Shown here: one piece after another, positions 1 through 9,719 of the stretch
How the letters are laid out: each line of letters opens with the position of its first letter
How positions within the stretch are numbered: the first letter of the stretch is position 1
From: Aeromicrobium phragmitis
GTDB lineage: Bacteria; Actinomycetota; Actinomycetes; Propionibacteriales; Nocardioidaceae
Reading direction: 5' to 3'
Length of the DNA stretch: 64,000 nucleotides
Assembly: GCF_003674095.1 (NCBI RefSeq)
Contig: NZ_RDBF01000001.1
Location: 534,514 to 598,513 of the forward strand
Translations under genes and position numbers: made by a program
The notes under the pieces: generated by a model
Databases searched by the model: none
The model's input: only the letters and a program-made list of their open reading frames with translations
Told to the model about the DNA's origin: nothing

Positions 1-912
1 CGACGCGAGACCCTCACACAGCTGGTCGCGCTGGTGGCGAAGCTGAGCGCGGAGCTCCTCGAAGTAGCGCGCGTCCTGGCCCAGCGCGAGCGCGGCGGCG
101 GGCTGCAGCGGCGCGCCGGAGGTGTACGAGAGAAACTGCTTGACCCCCATGACCGAGCGGACGAGATCCTCGGGCCCGCTCGCCCATCCGATCTTCCAGC
201 CGGTGAGCGAGAAGCTCTTGCCGATACTGGAGATCGTGACGGTTCGCTCCCGCATGCCCGGCAGCGTCGCGATCGGGATGTGCGGTGCGTCGAAGGTCAG
301 GTGCTCGTACACCTCGTCGCTGATGACGACCAGGTCGTGTTCGCGGGCGAGCTGGGCGATCGCCTCGAGTTCCTCGCGCCGCAGTACTGCTCCGGTGGGG
401 TTGTGGGGAGTGTTGAGCAGGATCACCGCGGTCCGGTCCGTGACCGCGGCGCGGAGCTCGTCGATCGGCAGACGAAAGTCCGGAGTCCGCAAGGTGACCG
501 GCACCCGCGTGCCCCCGGCCATCTGGATCATGGCGGCATAGGAGTCGTAGTACGGCTCGAGCGCGATCACCTCGTCACCGGGATCGACGAGCCCGAGGAG
601 CGCCGCGGCAATGGCCTCGGTCGCGCCGGTGGTCACCACGATCTCGTGGTCCGGGTCCAGCTCGAGGTCGTACCAACGGCGCTGGTGCTCCGCGATCGCC
701 TCGCGCAGGGGAGGGATACCGGGACCGGGCGCGTACTGATGGTGTCCGCCGTCGCGTACCGTGCGGGCGGCCACGTCGATGACGGCGGCAGGACCATCGG
801 TGTCGGGGAACCCTTGGCCGAGGTTGATCGCCCCGGTGCGCAGGGCGAGGGCGCTCATCTCGGCGAAGATGGTGGTGCCGAGACCGTCGAGCCGGGCGCT
901 GGAAGCCTTCAC
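1..912 (-). CDS. Class I/II pyridoxal-phosphate aminotransferase, C-terminus outside window
   Basis: Reads from a GTG at 912 down to the window edge, giving 304 residues without a stop. The N-terminus contains AINLGQGFPDTDGP, followed by YAPGPGIPPLREAIAEH, the NTPHNPTGAV substrate/cofactor loop, VISDEVYEHL and the PLP-lysine segment SSIGKSFSLTGWKIGW. These are the hallmarks of fold-type I class I aminotransferases of the kynurenine/methionine aminotransferase and actinobacterial DapC-like group. The usual length is about 385-400 residues, so roughly 90 are missing. It is divergent from the sortase gene. The exact substrate (for example N-succinyl-diaminopimelate) is an inference and cannot be fixed from motifs alone. 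Confidence 0.9.
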   Translation of the reverse strand, partial: MKASSARLDGLGTTIFAEMSALALRTGAINLGQGFPDTDGPAAVIDVAARTVRDGGHHQYAPGPGIPPLREAIAEHQRRWYDLELDPDHEIVVTTGATEAIAAALLGLVDPGDEVIALEPYYDSYAAMIQMAGGTRVPVTLRTPDFRLPIDELRAAVTDRTAVILLNTPHNPTGAVLRREELEAIAQLAREHDLVVISDEVYEHLTFDAPHIPIATLPGMRERTVTISSIGKSFSLTGWKIGWASGPEDLVRSVMGVKQFLSYTSGAPLQPAAALALGQDARYFEELRAQLRHQRDQLCEGLAS

Positions 913-950
913 TGACGCGACGATAGTCGACCTGGTGGAGAACAGAGGTC

Positions 951-984
951 GGCCCGCCGTTCTCGGGGGGTGAAACGGCGGGCC
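951..984. repeat. Perfect 11-bp inverted repeat in divergent promoter region
   Basis: GGCCCGCCGTT at 951-961 and its exact reverse complement at 974-984 flank a 12-base G-rich loop. The palindrome sits 39 bp upstream of the aminotransferase start and 140 bp upstream of the sortase start, so it cannot be a terminator for either divergent gene. An operator or transcript leader hairpin is possible. Its right half overlaps GGTGAAA, a half-match to the direct repeats seen upstream of the two giant surface-protein genes. Confidence 0.5.
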
Positions 985-1123
985 GTCGGCAGCTGCGAGT
1001 CTCCTCTGTGCTGCGGCTCCATGCTATCGGGCTCCGCGGACGGGAGCAAGGAGATTGAAGAAAAAATTTTCTGCCGGTCGACTTCGCTCGCCAGGCCGAG
1101 GGAGGCAATGGAACACTAGGGGC

Positions 1124-1771
1124 GTGAGTACGGACGTGAAGCCTCGCAAGTCAGGCCGAGTGCTGGGTGTGCTGGGACTGGCGTTGATCCTCGCCGGCCT
1201 CGCCGTGCTCGGTTACGTCGGCTGGCAGTACTACGGCACCACCTACGTGGCCAAACGCGAGCACGCCGCCATCATCCAGCAGTGGGAGCGCGGCGACGAG
1301 GTCATCGACGGCGAGGGACTGCTGCGGGTACCGCGATTCGGCGAGGACTACGTCGTCCCGATCCTGCTCGGCTTCGACGACCCCACGTTCGCCAAGGGTG
1401 TCGGCATGTATCCCGAGGGCGCCCGCCCCGGCGAGGTCGGCAACCTGGTCCTTGCCGCCCACCGGGTCACCCACGGCGAACCGTTCCGCAAGTTCCCCGA
1501 ACTCCGCCCCGGCGACGAGATCATCGTCGAGACGCGCACCGACATCTACACGTACGAACTGCGCACCGACGGCTCCACCCGCGTCGACTTCCGGACGACG
1601 TGGCCGCTGCAACCCGTCCCCGATCCCGAGGCCGAAGGCCAGGAGCCGACGGAGAAGCTCGTCACGCTGCTGACGTGCTCTGAGTTGTTCCACACCGACG
1701 ACCGCAGCGTGGCCATCGGCGCGCTGGTGGACGTGCAGGCCAAGAGCGGCGTCTCCAAGTCCACGACGTAA
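1124..1771 (+). CDS. Sortase, class E-like
   Basis: Membrane-anchored transpeptidase expected to join sorting-signal proteins to the cell wall. From the GTG at 1124 (215 aa) there is a cytoplasmic basic start, one membrane segment (about residues 13-32, GVLGLALILAGLAVLGYVGW) and a sortase domain. Catalytic residues visible are His113 in GNLVLAAHRVTHGEPF, Cys185 in TLLTCSE and Arg194. The frame is open up to an ATG at 1055, but that extension is poorly protein-like and GTG 1124 puts the membrane anchor in the usual place. Class E sortases generally prefer LAxTG-type signals; the two candidate substrates 10-20 kb away carry LPNNG and LPDAG, so the pairing is inferred and unproven. Confidence 0.9.
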   Translation: MSTDVKPRKSGRVLGVLGLALILAGLAVLGYVGWQYYGTTYVAKREHAAIIQQWERGDEVIDGEGLLRVPRFGEDYVVPILLGFDDPTFAKGVGMYPEGARPGEVGNLVLAAHRVTHGEPFRKFPELRPGDEIIVETRTDIYTYELRTDGSTRVDFRTTWPLQPVPDPEAEGQEPTEKLVTLLTCSELFHTDDRSVAIGALVDVQAKSGVSKSTT

Positions 1772-1816
1772 CCGCGGGTCGAAGATCGCGCGCGGCCACG
1801 CCTTAGGCTGATCGCC

Positions 1817-2461
1817 ATGCACGACTACCAGCGCGAGTTCATCGCGTTCGCGATCGAGCACGACGTCCTGCGCTTCGGTGAGTTCACCTTGAAGTCCGGA
1901 CGCGTCTCGCCCTACTTCTTCAATGCCGGGAGTTTCGACACCGGTGCGCGGCTGGCCGCGCTCGGCCGTTTCTATGCGGCGGCGATCGAGGAGAGCGGCA
2001 TCGACTTCGACGTCGTCCTCGGGCCCGCGTACAAGGGCATCCCGCTGGCCGCGGCGGCCACGATCCAACTGTCCGACGAGTTCGGTCGCGACGTGCCCTG
2101 GGCGTTCAACCGCAAGGAGGCCAAGGACCACGGCGAGGGCGGAATCTTCGTCGGAGCGGCCGTCGAGGGCCGCGTGCTCATCATCGACGACGTGGTCACG
2201 GCCGGAACGGCGGTGCGCGAGATCCTCGACCTCATCGACGGGGCCGGTGCCGCGGCCGCCGGGGTCGTCGTCGCGATCGACCGCCAGGAGCGTGGAACCG
2301 GCGCGGTCTCGGCGATCGAGGAGATCGAACGCGAGCGCGGCGTGTCGGTGCGCGCGATCGTCACGCTCGACGACGTCATCGCGTACCTGGAGGAGACCGG
2401 GCGGTTCGCCGACCGGCTGCCGGCGATGCGGACCTATCGCGAGACCTACGGCGTGGCGTGA
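1817..2461 (+). CDS. pyrE: Orotate phosphoribosyltransferase
   Basis: Converts orotate and PRPP to orotidine 5'-monophosphate in pyrimidine synthesis. The 214-aa protein has the expected length. It shows [16 protein letters not shown] at the N-terminus, the [10 protein letters not shown] loop, [13 protein letters not shown] (the catalytic Lys-rich loop) and the PRPP-binding motif [17 protein letters not shown] at about residues 117-133. It ends overlapping the next gene by four bases, so pyrE and the RNA methyltransferase are probably co-transcribed. Confidence 0.97.
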   Translation: MHDYQREFIAFAIEHDVLRFGEFTLKSGRVSPYFFNAGSFDTGARLAALGRFYAAAIEESGIDFDVVLGPAYKGIPLAAAATIQLSDEFGRDVPWAFNRKEAKDHGEGGIFVGAAVEGRVLIIDDVVTAGTAVREILDLIDGAGAAAAGVVVAIDRQERGTGAVSAIEEIERERGVSVRAIVTLDDVIAYLEETGRFADRLPAMRTYRETYGVA

Positions 2462-3072
2462 GCGAACCGGAGGAGGTCGGCGTCGGCCCCTGGGAGGGCC
2501 CCTGGCCGGACGATCCGCGTTACGATCCCGACCTGCTGCGGGAGGGTGACCGGCGCAATGTCGTCGACCGCTACCGCTACTGGCGGGTCGAAGCGGTCGT
2601 CGCCGACCTGGACGCGCGCCGGCACCGCTTCCACGTCGCCATCGAGAACTGGCAGCACGACTTCAACATCGGGTCCATCGTGCGCACCGCGAACGCGTTC
2701 GCGGCCGCCGAGGTGCACATCATCGGCAAGCGGCGCTGGAACCGGCGCGGGGCCATGGTGACCGACCGCTACCAGCACGTCCGTCACCACGAGGACGTCG
2801 AGACCTTCGCGGCCTGGGCGCACGCGGCCGGCCTGCCGATCCTGGCGATCGACAACCTGCCGGGATCGTCGCCGATCGAGACCGCGACGCTCCCCGAGGC
2901 GTGTGTGCTGGTCTTCGGGCAGGAGGGCCCGGGGATCACCGAGCCGATGCGGCGGGCGAGCGATCGTACGCTGTCGATCGCGCAGTTCGGCTCGACCCGG
3001 TCGATCAACGCGGGCGCGGCGGCGGCGATCGCCATGCACGCCTGGATCCGCCAGCACGCCGACGTGAGCTGA
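2458..3072 (+). CDS. TrmH/SpoU-family RNA 2'-O-methyltransferase
   Basis: S-adenosylmethionine-dependent ribose methyltransferase of the SPOUT superfamily, 204 aa. Motif 1 is [20 protein letters not shown], motif 2 is [16 protein letters not shown] and motif 3 is [24 protein letters not shown], which forms the trefoil knot that binds the cofactor. The start GTG overlaps the pyrE stop. This pyrE-TrmH pairing is common in actinobacteria. Whether it modifies tRNA or rRNA cannot be told from the sequence. Confidence 0.93.
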   Translation: MSEPEEVGVGPWEGPWPDDPRYDPDLLREGDRRNVVDRYRYWRVEAVVADLDARRHRFHVAIENWQHDFNIGSIVRTANAFAAAEVHIIGKRRWNRRGAMVTDRYQHVRHHEDVETFAAWAHAAGLPILAIDNLPGSSPIETATLPEACVLVFGQEGPGITEPMRRASDRTLSIAQFGSTRSINAGAAAAIAMHAWIRQHADVS

Positions 3073-3151
3073 TCCCGTCCCGACTGGGGCTGAGCACGCC
3101 TCGGCAGGCCGACGTCGGCGCCGCCTGACCGCGCGACGCCTATACTCGTGC

Positions 3152-3275
3152 TGTTCATCCCTTGAACCACATCTCGTCGCGGGAAAGCCGGTCCGAATCC
3201 GGCACTGTCGCGCAGCCGTGGGCCTTCGGGCGAGTCGGAAGACCGGGCGAGATGCGTCGTCACGTCACACTGTCG
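3152..3275 (+). promoter_or_regulatory. Cobalamin riboswitch
   Basis: Conserved aptamer pieces occur in order: GGGAAAGCCGGTCCGAATCC from 3181, CACTGTCGCGCAGCCGTG and the B12-box-like GTCGGAAGACCGGGC (3234-3248). CATCTCG at 3170-3176 pairs with CGAGATG at 3248-3254 to close the element (P1). A TATACT box at 3141-3146 gives a plausible -10. The 10-mer CACTGTCGCG in the aptamer core recurs at 3268-3277 just after P1, and GC-rich sequence then leads to the EcfT ribosome site, so translational control by pairing is likely. The genes it leads are an ECF importer and a transcobalamin-like protein, which fits B12-dependent repression. Confidence 0.9.
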
Positions 3276-3336
3276 CGTGCTGCAGTGGAGTGACCGCCCC
3301 GGCGGCCACCCCCGGCCGCACGCCGGAAGGGCACTG

Positions 3337-4437
3337 ATGGTCAGCACCGAGGCGCCGGCCCGGGTCCAGCGAGGACCCCTGCCGCGCGACCTCCATCCCG
3401 GTGCCTGGTGGGGGTGGGCGTTGACGCTCGCGGCCGCCGCATCGGGGACCACCAACCCCGTGGTGCTCGGTCTCGTCGTCGCCGTCGCCTGGCTCGTCGT
3501 GGTCAGCCGCCGCAGCGACGCGCCCTGGGCCCGCGCGTTCCGGTTCTACCTCTGGTTCGGTCTCGTCATCGTCGTCCTGCGCGTCGTGTACCGCATCGTC
3601 TTCGGCGGCGGCTCGACGACCGGCGATGTCGTTCTGCTCTCACTGCCGGAGATCCCGCTGCCCGAGGTCGTCCGCGGCATCCGGTTGCTCGGCGACGTGA
3701 CCCTCTCATCCGTGCTCGCCGGTTTCTACGACGGCCTGCGGCTCGCCGCCGTCATCATCTGCATCGGGGCCGCCAACGCGCTGGCCAATCCGCAGCGTCT
3801 GCTCAAATCGGTCCCGCCCGCTCTGTACGAGGTCGGGACCGCCCTCGTCGTCGCGCTCGCCGTCTTCCCGCAACTCGCCGAGAGCGTCCAGCGGGTGCGG
3901 CGCGCACGGCGGCTGCGCGGCGACCCGGGCAAGGGCGTCGGAGCGCTGCGCCGCGTCGTCGTGCCGGTGCTCGAGGATGCGCTGGAACGGTCGATGACGC
4001 TGGCCGCCGGGATGGACGCCCGGGGCTACGGCCGCAGCGGGGGAGTGCCGCGCCGCGAGCGGGCCGTCACCGGCGCGTTCATGCTGGCCGGGCTGTTCGG
4101 CGTCTGCGTCGGCACCTACGCCTTCCTCGACCAGACCGCGCCTCGCGTGCTCGCCTGGCCGCTGCTGCTGCTCGGGGTCGTTCTCGCGGCGGCCGGCTTC
4201 CACCGGGCGGGCCGCCGCGTGCGCCGGACGCGGTACCGCCCGGATCCGTGGCGGACCGGCGAGTGGCTCACCGTCGCGTGCGGCGTCACGGCGGCGGTGC
4301 TGATGCAGTTCGTCGCACCGGCCGCGGCCTTTCCGTCGCCGACCGGTGTCCCCGAGGTCTCGCTCCTCGCGCTCGGCGCCGTCCTCGTGGCGGCCATCCC
4401 GGCGTTCGCGACGCCCGTACCGAGGCCGATGCGATGA
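3337..4437 (+). CDS. ECF transporter transmembrane component (EcfT/CbiQ-like)
   Basis: Scaffold membrane subunit of an energy-coupling-factor importer, 366 aa from the ATG at 3337 with a GGAAGG ribosome site at 3325-3330. Several hydrophobic helices surround the cytoplasmic coupling region, where the short Ala-Arg-rich motifs typical of EcfT occur: RRARRLRGDPG and AAGMDARGYGRSGG. These are the helices that contact the two ATPases. Two or three further hydrophobic helices follow, making it longer than the usual 260-aa CbiQ. The stop overlaps the ATPase start (ATGA). The riboswitch upstream points to cobalamin or a corrinoid/cobalt substrate. Confidence 0.9.
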   Translation: MVSTEAPARVQRGPLPRDLHPGAWWGWALTLAAAASGTTNPVVLGLVVAVAWLVVVSRRSDAPWARAFRFYLWFGLVIVVLRVVYRIVFGGGSTTGDVVLLSLPEIPLPEVVRGIRLLGDVTLSSVLAGFYDGLRLAAVIICIGAANALANPQRLLKSVPPALYEVGTALVVALAVFPQLAESVQRVRRARRLRGDPGKGVGALRRVVVPVLEDALERSMTLAAGMDARGYGRSGGVPRRERAVTGAFMLAGLFGVCVGTYAFLDQTAPRVLAWPLLLLGVVLAAAGFHRAGRRVRRTRYRPDPWRTGEWLTVACGVTAAVLMQFVAPAAAFPSPTGVPEVSLLALGAVLVAAIPAFATPVPRPMR

Positions 4438-6026
4438 TCGAGCTGCGCCACGTCTCCTTCGCCTACGACGGCGAGACCACGGCCACCCTTCACCACGTCG
4501 ACCTGCACATCGCCGAGGGCGAGCTGGCGCTCGTCGCCGGCCGCACCGGCTCGGGCAAGTCCACGCTGCTCGGCATGTTCAACGGCCTCGTGCCCCATTT
4601 CAGCGGCGGCGTGCTCAGCGGCGACGTCCGCGTCGCCGGCGAGTCGGTCATCGGTCGACCGCCGCGGGAGCTGGCCCACCTGATCGGCTACGTCGGACAG
4701 GATCCGGCCGCCGGCTTCGTGACCCACACGGTCGAGGAGGAGCTGGCCTACGGCATGGAACAGCTGGGGCTCGAGCCGAGCACGATGCGCCGGCGAGTCG
4801 AGGAGACGCTCGATCTGCTCGGCATGGCCGACCTGCGGGAGCGGTCGCTGCGCACGTTGTCCGGGGGGCAGCAGCAACGCGTCGCGATCGGTTCGGTCCT
4901 GACGATGCATCCGCGCGTCCTGGTGCTCGACGAGCCCACGTCGGCGCTCGACCCCACGGCTGCTGAGGACGTCCTCGCCACCATCGCCCGCCTCGTCGAC
5001 GACCTCGCGCTCACCGTCGTCCTCGCCGAGCACCGCATGGAGCGCGTCATCCCCCTCGCCGACCAGCTCGTCATCGTCGAGGACGGGACGGTGCGCAGCG
5101 GGTCGCCCGCCGACCTGTTGGCTGAGGCCCCCGTGGCCCCGCCGCTGATCGAACTCGGGCGGCTCGCCGGATGGGATCCGCTCCCGCTGTCGGTGCGCGA
5201 GGCACGCCGGCGGGTCCGGACCGAGCCGTTCGTCCTCACCGCGCCGCCACGCCGCCCGGAGCCCTCGGGTTCGCCGCTCCTCAGGGCTACGGGAGTGACG
5301 GTGGCCTATGGCACCACTCGTGCCGTCGAGAACGTCGACCTCACCGTCCGCGCCGACGAGGTGCTCGTCGTGATGGGTCGCAACGGCTCCGGCAAGTCGT
5401 CGTTGCTGTGGGCGATCCAGGGCACCGGCCCCCGGCGGTCCGGTGACGTGCGAGTCGGTGCGGAGGGCGTGGACCCGGCCGAGGTGTCGGCCGACGAGGC
5501 GCGCATGCTCGTCGGGTTGGTGCCGCAGACCGCGGCGGATCTGGTCTACCTCGAGACCGTGGCCGAGGAGTGTGCGGCCGCCGATACGCAGTCCGGGTCA
5601 CCCGCCGGCACGTGCGCGGAACTGCTCCAGCGGCTTGCTCCGGGAATCGACGCCGGGCACCACCCCCGCGATCTCTCCGAGGGGCAGCGGCTCGCGCTCG
5701 TCCTCGCCATCGTGCTGACGGCGCGGCCTCGCGTCGTCGCGCTGGACGAGCCGACCCGGGGCCTGGACTACCGGGCGAAGGCGGAACTGGCCGACGTGCT
5801 GCGTGCCCTGGCCGACGACGGCCACGCGATCGTGCTGTCGACGCACGACGTCGAGTTCGCCGCGACGGTCGCCGACACCGTCGTCGTGATGGCCGACGGC
5901 GAGGTCGTGTCCCGCGGTCCGGCCGACCGCGTCCTGGCCGAATCCCCGGCCTTCGCGCCCCAGGTGTCGAAGGTCCTCGGTCCTCAGTGGCTCACGGTCG
6001 GCCAGGTGGAGAGGACGCTGCTATGA
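4434..6026 (+). CDS. Fused EcfA-EcfA' double ATPase of cobalamin ECF importer
   Basis: One 530-aa polypeptide with two complete ABC ATPase domains in tandem. Domain 1 has Walker A GRTGSGKST at residues 36-44, signature LSGGQQQR at 142-149 and VLVLDEPTSALD. Domain 2 has Walker A GRNGSGKSS at 315-323, a variant signature LSEGQR at 414-419 and VVALDEPTRGLD. Fused ATPases of this kind replace the separate EcfA1/EcfA2 subunits in many actinobacteria. It is overlapped at both ends by neighbouring genes of the same operon. Substrate specificity comes from the S component, not from this subunit. Confidence 0.95.
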   Translation: MIELRHVSFAYDGETTATLHHVDLHIAEGELALVAGRTGSGKSTLLGMFNGLVPHFSGGVLSGDVRVAGESVIGRPPRELAHLIGYVGQDPAAGFVTHTVEEELAYGMEQLGLEPSTMRRRVEETLDLLGMADLRERSLRTLSGGQQQRVAIGSVLTMHPRVLVLDEPTSALDPTAAEDVLATIARLVDDLALTVVLAEHRMERVIPLADQLVIVEDGTVRSGSPADLLAEAPVAPPLIELGRLAGWDPLPLSVREARRRVRTEPFVLTAPPRRPEPSGSPLLRATGVTVAYGTTRAVENVDLTVRADEVLVVMGRNGSGKSSLLWAIQGTGPRRSGDVRVGAEGVDPAEVSADEARMLVGLVPQTAADLVYLETVAEECAAADTQSGSPAGTCAELLQRLAPGIDAGHHPRDLSEGQRLALVLAIVLTARPRVVALDEPTRGLDYRAKAELADVLRALADDGHAIVLSTHDVEFAATVADTVVVMADGEVVSRGPADRVLAESPAFAPQVSKVLGPQWLTVGQVERTLL

Positions 6027-6841
6027 GCGCGCCCGCCGCCGTGCCGATCACGCGGCGCTCGGCGATGGTGCTGGCACTGGCCTCCGTCGCGGGACTGTTG
6101 ATGTTCCTGTGGCCGCTCGTCCTGCAGCCGTCCGCCGACGCTCAGCGGGTCGACCAGCCGTTCCTCCTCCTGGTGCTGCTTCCGGTCGTGGCACTGGTCG
6201 TGCTGGCCGAGCTCTCCGAGGGCGGCATGGACTCCAAGGCGCTCGCGATCCTCGGTGTGCTCACCGCGATCAACGCGGCACTGCGGGGCCTAGGGGCCGG
6301 GACCGCGGGTATCGAGATGGTGTTCTTCCTGCTGATCCTCGCCGGCCGGGTCTTCGGGCCCGGTTTCGGGTATGTGCTCGGCTGTACGACGATGTTCGCG
6401 TCCGCGTTGCTGACGTCCGGAGTCGGTCCGTGGCTGCCGTTCCAGATGCTGTGCTCCGCGTGGATCGGCATGGGGGCGGGATTGCTGCCGCGCCGCGTCG
6501 GCGGTCGTGCGGAGATCGCGATGCTCGCCGGCTACGGCATCGTCTGCGCGTACCTGTTCGGCATGCTCATGAACTTGTCCTCGTGGCCGTTCCTCATCGG
6601 CATCGACAGCGGCTCGCTGTCCTTCGTCCCCGGCGACCCGGTCCTGGAGAACCTGCAACGTTTCCTCGTGTACACCCTGCTGACCTCGACGGCCGGCTGG
6701 GACACTGGACGCGCGATCACCAACACCCTGCTCATCGTCATTCTCGGGCCCGCCCTCCTCACCACCTTGCGCCGAGCGGCGCGACGGGCCCGCTACCTCC
6801 CGCCGGTCGACCCGGCACCCGAAAGGAGACCTCAGCTGTGA
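6023..6841 (+). CDS. ECF transporter S component, probably corrinoid-specific
   Basis: Integral membrane substrate-binding subunit, 272 aa, with about seven hydrophobic segments. The ATG at 6023 overlaps the ATPase stop. The region KALAILGVLTAINAALRGLGAGTAGIEMVFFLLILAGRVFGPGFGYVLG is typical of S components, where small residues in helix 1 pack on EcfT. The C-terminus is basic (RRAARRARYL). The cobalamin riboswitch makes cobalamin or a precursor the expected ligand. This could belong to the Cbr-type S components predicted for B12, but the exact subfamily cannot be assigned by eye. Confidence 0.88.
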   Translation: MSAPAAVPITRRSAMVLALASVAGLLMFLWPLVLQPSADAQRVDQPFLLLVLLPVVALVVLAELSEGGMDSKALAILGVLTAINAALRGLGAGTAGIEMVFFLLILAGRVFGPGFGYVLGCTTMFASALLTSGVGPWLPFQMLCSAWIGMGAGLLPRRVGGRAEIAMLAGYGIVCAYLFGMLMNLSSWPFLIGIDSGSLSFVPGDPVLENLQRFLVYTLLTSTAGWDTGRAITNTLLIVILGPALLTTLRRAARRARYLPPVDPAPERRPQL

Positions 6842-7494
6842 ATCGTCTGCTCGCCGCCGTGGCGCTGGTGTTGTCCGGCCTCGTCATCACCGCGCCGCCG
6901 GCCACCGCCCACGGCCAGTGCGAAGGCCCCTCGGACGTTCCGATCCTCATCGAGTACGGCTCGCTCGCCGGCGCCCCCACGACCGTCTGCGCTCAAGGCG
7001 CCGCAGGGATGCGCGCCCTCGACGCACTGACGATGGCGGGCATCGAGATCGAGGGAACCGTCGAGTACGGCGACAGCGTCGTGTGCCGTGTGAACGGCCT
7101 GCCCGACGAGGAAACCGAGCCGTGCACCAGCATGCCGGCCGCCGACGCGTACTGGGCGTTCTACATGGCGACCGACGGCGCGCCGTGGCAGTACGCCGAG
7201 TCCGGCGTCTCCGAGCAGGTGCTCGCCGAGGGTGATTACGTGGCATTGAGCTTCCAGGAGGGCGGCGAGAGCCTGCCGACCTTGGCCGCCGACGCGCAGT
7301 TGCGGGCCGACGCCCACGCGCCCGCCTCCGACGCGAACGCCGCGGACGAGCCGGAAGCGCATGAGGCGGCAGACGCCACCGACGAAAGCGACGACGGCGG
7401 CGCCGACCTGGGCCTCGTCATCGGCATCGTCGTCCTGCTCGCCGTCGTCGGCGCTGCGGCCGTCATCCTGGCCCGCCGCCGCTCGAACACGTAA
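6838..7494 (+). CDS. Secreted, membrane-tethered DUF4430/transcobalamin-like protein
   Basis: 218 aa from the GTG at 6838, which overlaps the S-component stop and has a strong GAAAGGAG ribosome site. A signal peptide ends around PPATAHG (residues 20-25). The domain at about 40-140 contains GMRALDALTMAGIEIEG, four cysteines, and DAYWAFYMATDGAPWQYAESGVSEQVLAEGDYVALSF. The pattern of an Ala/Leu helix followed by a W-x-Y-x3-G-x-W strand is the DUF4430 fold shared with the C-terminal domain of animal transcobalamin and intrinsic factor. An Asp/Glu/Ala-rich stalk, one membrane helix and RRRSNT end the protein. Its place in the riboswitch operon suggests capture of a corrinoid at the cell surface for the importer; direct binding is inferred. 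Confidence 0.85.
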   Translation: MNRLLAAVALVLSGLVITAPPATAHGQCEGPSDVPILIEYGSLAGAPTTVCAQGAAGMRALDALTMAGIEIEGTVEYGDSVVCRVNGLPDEETEPCTSMPAADAYWAFYMATDGAPWQYAESGVSEQVLAEGDYVALSFQEGGESLPTLAADAQLRADAHAPASDANAADEPEAHEAADATDESDDGGADLGLVIGIVVLLAVVGAAAVILARRRSNT

Positions 7495-7509
7495 CCGTCA
7501 CGGACCTGG

Positions 7510-7560
7510 GCGGTGAGCTATCACGCACGGCGACGCTCGAAGTGCGGGATAGCTCACCGC
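7510..7560. terminator. 19-bp near-perfect inverted repeat after the B12 operon
   Basis: GCGGTGAGCTATCACGCAC at 7510-7528 pairs with 7542-7560 across a 13-base loop, with a single mismatch. It starts 16 bp after the DUF4430 gene stop and lies between convergent genes, so a factor-assisted terminator or a mobile palindromic repeat are both plausible. No U-tract follows. The stem is AT-richer than its surroundings. Confidence 0.6.
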
Positions 7561-7594
7561 TCCGCGCTCACGCCCTACCGCCGCTGAGGTGTCG

Positions 7595-7699
7595 TCACTC
7601 GTCGTCCTGGCGCTCGCGGCGATACCGCAGATAGAGCAGCGACATTACGAGCACGTTCAGCGCCAGGAGAGCGACGACCAGCACGAGGAACACGTCCAT
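7595..7699 (-). CDS. Possible 34-aa single-helix membrane protein
   Basis: ATG at 7699 and TGA at 7595-7597 encode MDVFLVLVVALLALNVLVM followed by SLLYLRYRRERQDDE. This is one hydrophobic helix with a basic then acidic tail, the classic shape of a small type I/III membrane peptide. No strong ribosome site is visible upstream. It lies between the B12 operon and the 3' end of the sigma-fusion gene, on the same strand as the latter. No family is recognised. It could be a chance frame, but its composition is very unlike random high-GC sequence. Confidence 0.4.
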   Translation of the reverse strand: MDVFLVLVVALLALNVLVMSLLYLRYRRERQDDE

Positions 7700-7743
7700 A
7701 CCGACCAGACGCGGAAGTGGTCAGAATCTGACGCGAGAATTCG

Positions 7744-9507
<1,764 letters not shown>

Positions 9508-9719
9508 CTTTCTCTCCGGTCATTCGGGCAGGCGTCAGTGACGTAAGAACCCGAGGCGACCTCAGATTAGCCGAGATTCCCCAAAAGCAAAGCCGTATGA
9601 CAGGAGTCACATCAGATTCTCGCGTGAGATTTCCTCGCTAGTCCCGTCGTGTAGTCGACCGCCCGACCGGCGGTGCCTTCAGGGGGCGAGGCATACCCAC
9701 ATCTCGCGAGGTACAGCTG

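Noticed and set aside
1055..1123. Upstream start for the sortase
   Set aside because: The extra 23 residues are Arg/Ser/Gly-rich with poor protein character, and the GTG at 1124 gives the standard anchor position.
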